DNA of 64,000 bases from Morinoia aosen (taxonomy: Eukaryota; Arthropoda; Malacostraca; Amphipoda; Talitridae), in the NCBI GenBank assembly GCA_030386875.1, contig CM059564.1:43606075-43670074 (forward strand), written 5' to 3'. The position numbers and the translations under genes are program-made. The notes below the pieces were generated by a model. It saw only the letters and a program-made list of their open reading frames with translations. It made no database searches and was not told where the DNA came from. Shown piece by piece: positions 63,275-64,000 of this stretch; within the stretch, counting starts at the first letter, position 1; each line of letters begins with the position of its first letter.

Positions 63275-64000
63275 GTCGGTCACTCCCTTCCGTTCAGTTC
63301 GTACACCAAAATAATAGTGTTGCTCATCCCATACTCGCCGCACCTTCATAAATGTTCCTTCATAAAGTGTTGTTTATTCTCGATGTTGCATTGCCATCCT
63401 TTAAACTCCCTCTGATAATCAAATTGTGTGGCAGAGTTGCCCATGAATTGTTTATATTTCTCTGTCGATGTGTGCGCACGTAAAGTATATTGTTTATACT
63501 TCTCTGTCGATGTGACATCAATAGTTTCAACCTGCAATTGCTTGACATATGTTTTGTCTTTTTAAACTCCGCACTGTTCGTGTACAGTTCAGTCAGAACG
63601 TTTGAACTACGCAGCAGAATTTGAGGGCAGTAGTAGGACGCAGAATATTCATACAGTCTCTTAAAACTTTTTGTGCTTTTTAATTTTATGAGCAATGTAA
63701 AAAAATTGCACTTCTGAATACATTTCATACATTTTAAGGGCCCTGTAAGTACTTGATCTTGGAGTGCACTTACAGCTCATCGTTGTTTAAAATGACGGAA
63801 ATCGTTTCCGATGCACTTGATGCACTTTAAAATTTTTACTCGGATGCTGACACGTCTTGGCGCTCGGAGAAATTAGTCATACAGAAAATTTTGATGTTTT
63901 TCTAATTTCCCTGAACATTTTACTGAAAAAATGACATTGGTTCAATCTGAATTCTAGTTTCATTTTGTAGCAATTATTTTCTTCTTTCAATTTGATAAAC
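63275..64000. other. Right end: probable intron 30
   Basis: AT-rich; a duplicated TGTTTATA(T/C)TTCTCTGTCGATGTG lies at 63448-63512. The remaining ferlin exons must lie outside the window. Confidence 0.4.

Noticed and set aside
63275..63415. Extension of exon 30 to a terminal stop
   Set aside because: Would end the ferlin before its last C2 domains and membrane anchor. Kept only as an alternative because the GTCGGT donor is weak.

Overview
This 64 kb window is eukaryotic. It holds no bacterial or phage gene organisation: GC-rich coding exons with GT-AG boundaries sit as short islands in AT-rich DNA crowded with minisatellites and transposons. An arthropod is likely, and a decapod crustacean is my best guess. 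The grounds are the extreme tandem-repeat load, TTAGG-like motifs, many small TTAA-flanked elements and a CR1/L2-type LINE. The species cannot be fixed from the sequence.

Layout. Positions 1-24043 hold no protein-coding gene I can support. This flank consists of tandem arrays (18-bp units at 0.9 kb, 20-bp at 1.9-2.6 kb, 25-bp at 8.3-10.4 kb, 22-bp at 11.7-12.7 kb, and a 5.1-kb array of a 15-bp unit at 13.2-18.4 kb). Between them lie copies of a ~300-bp dispersed repeat, two TTAA-flanked MITE types, a tRNA-derived SINE copy and a LINE 3' fragment. Positions 24044-63274 carry one gene on the + strand, a type-I (DysF-containing) ferlin of the dysferlin/myoferlin group. I reconstructed 30 coding exons. 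All 29 junctions keep the reading frame and give 1,427 residues in the order C2A, C2B, FerI, C2C, FerA, FerB, nested DysF, C2D, C2E. The last C2 domains and the C-terminal membrane anchor lie beyond the right edge.

The ferlin introns are full of repeats. Intron 4 (30259-36704) contains a LINE with two intact ORFs (286 and 1,001 codons), separated by a 1.4-kb spacer made of repeats. Its tail ends about 15-20 bp before the exon 5 acceptor. Other introns hold at least six copies of a TTAA-flanked MITE, hAT-like MITEs, a SINE, foldback repeats and minisatellites with 13-, 15-, 18-, 20-, 29- and 47-bp units.

The most unusual pattern is that several tandem duplications include the splice sites themselves. 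The 3' ends of exons 6, 20, 21, 22, 23 and 27, with their GT donors, are repeated downstream in the intron. The acceptors of exons 19 and 22 are repeated upstream. At exon 6 the repeat unit is 30 bp, the array stays in frame, and ten candidate donors would each add ten residues to a C2B loop.

How the parts act together: ferlins are tail-anchored multi-C2 proteins that drive Ca2+-dependent membrane fusion and repair. Everything else here is repetitive DNA that has enlarged the gene and its flank. I see no gene cluster, operon, CRISPR array or rRNA/tRNA gene.
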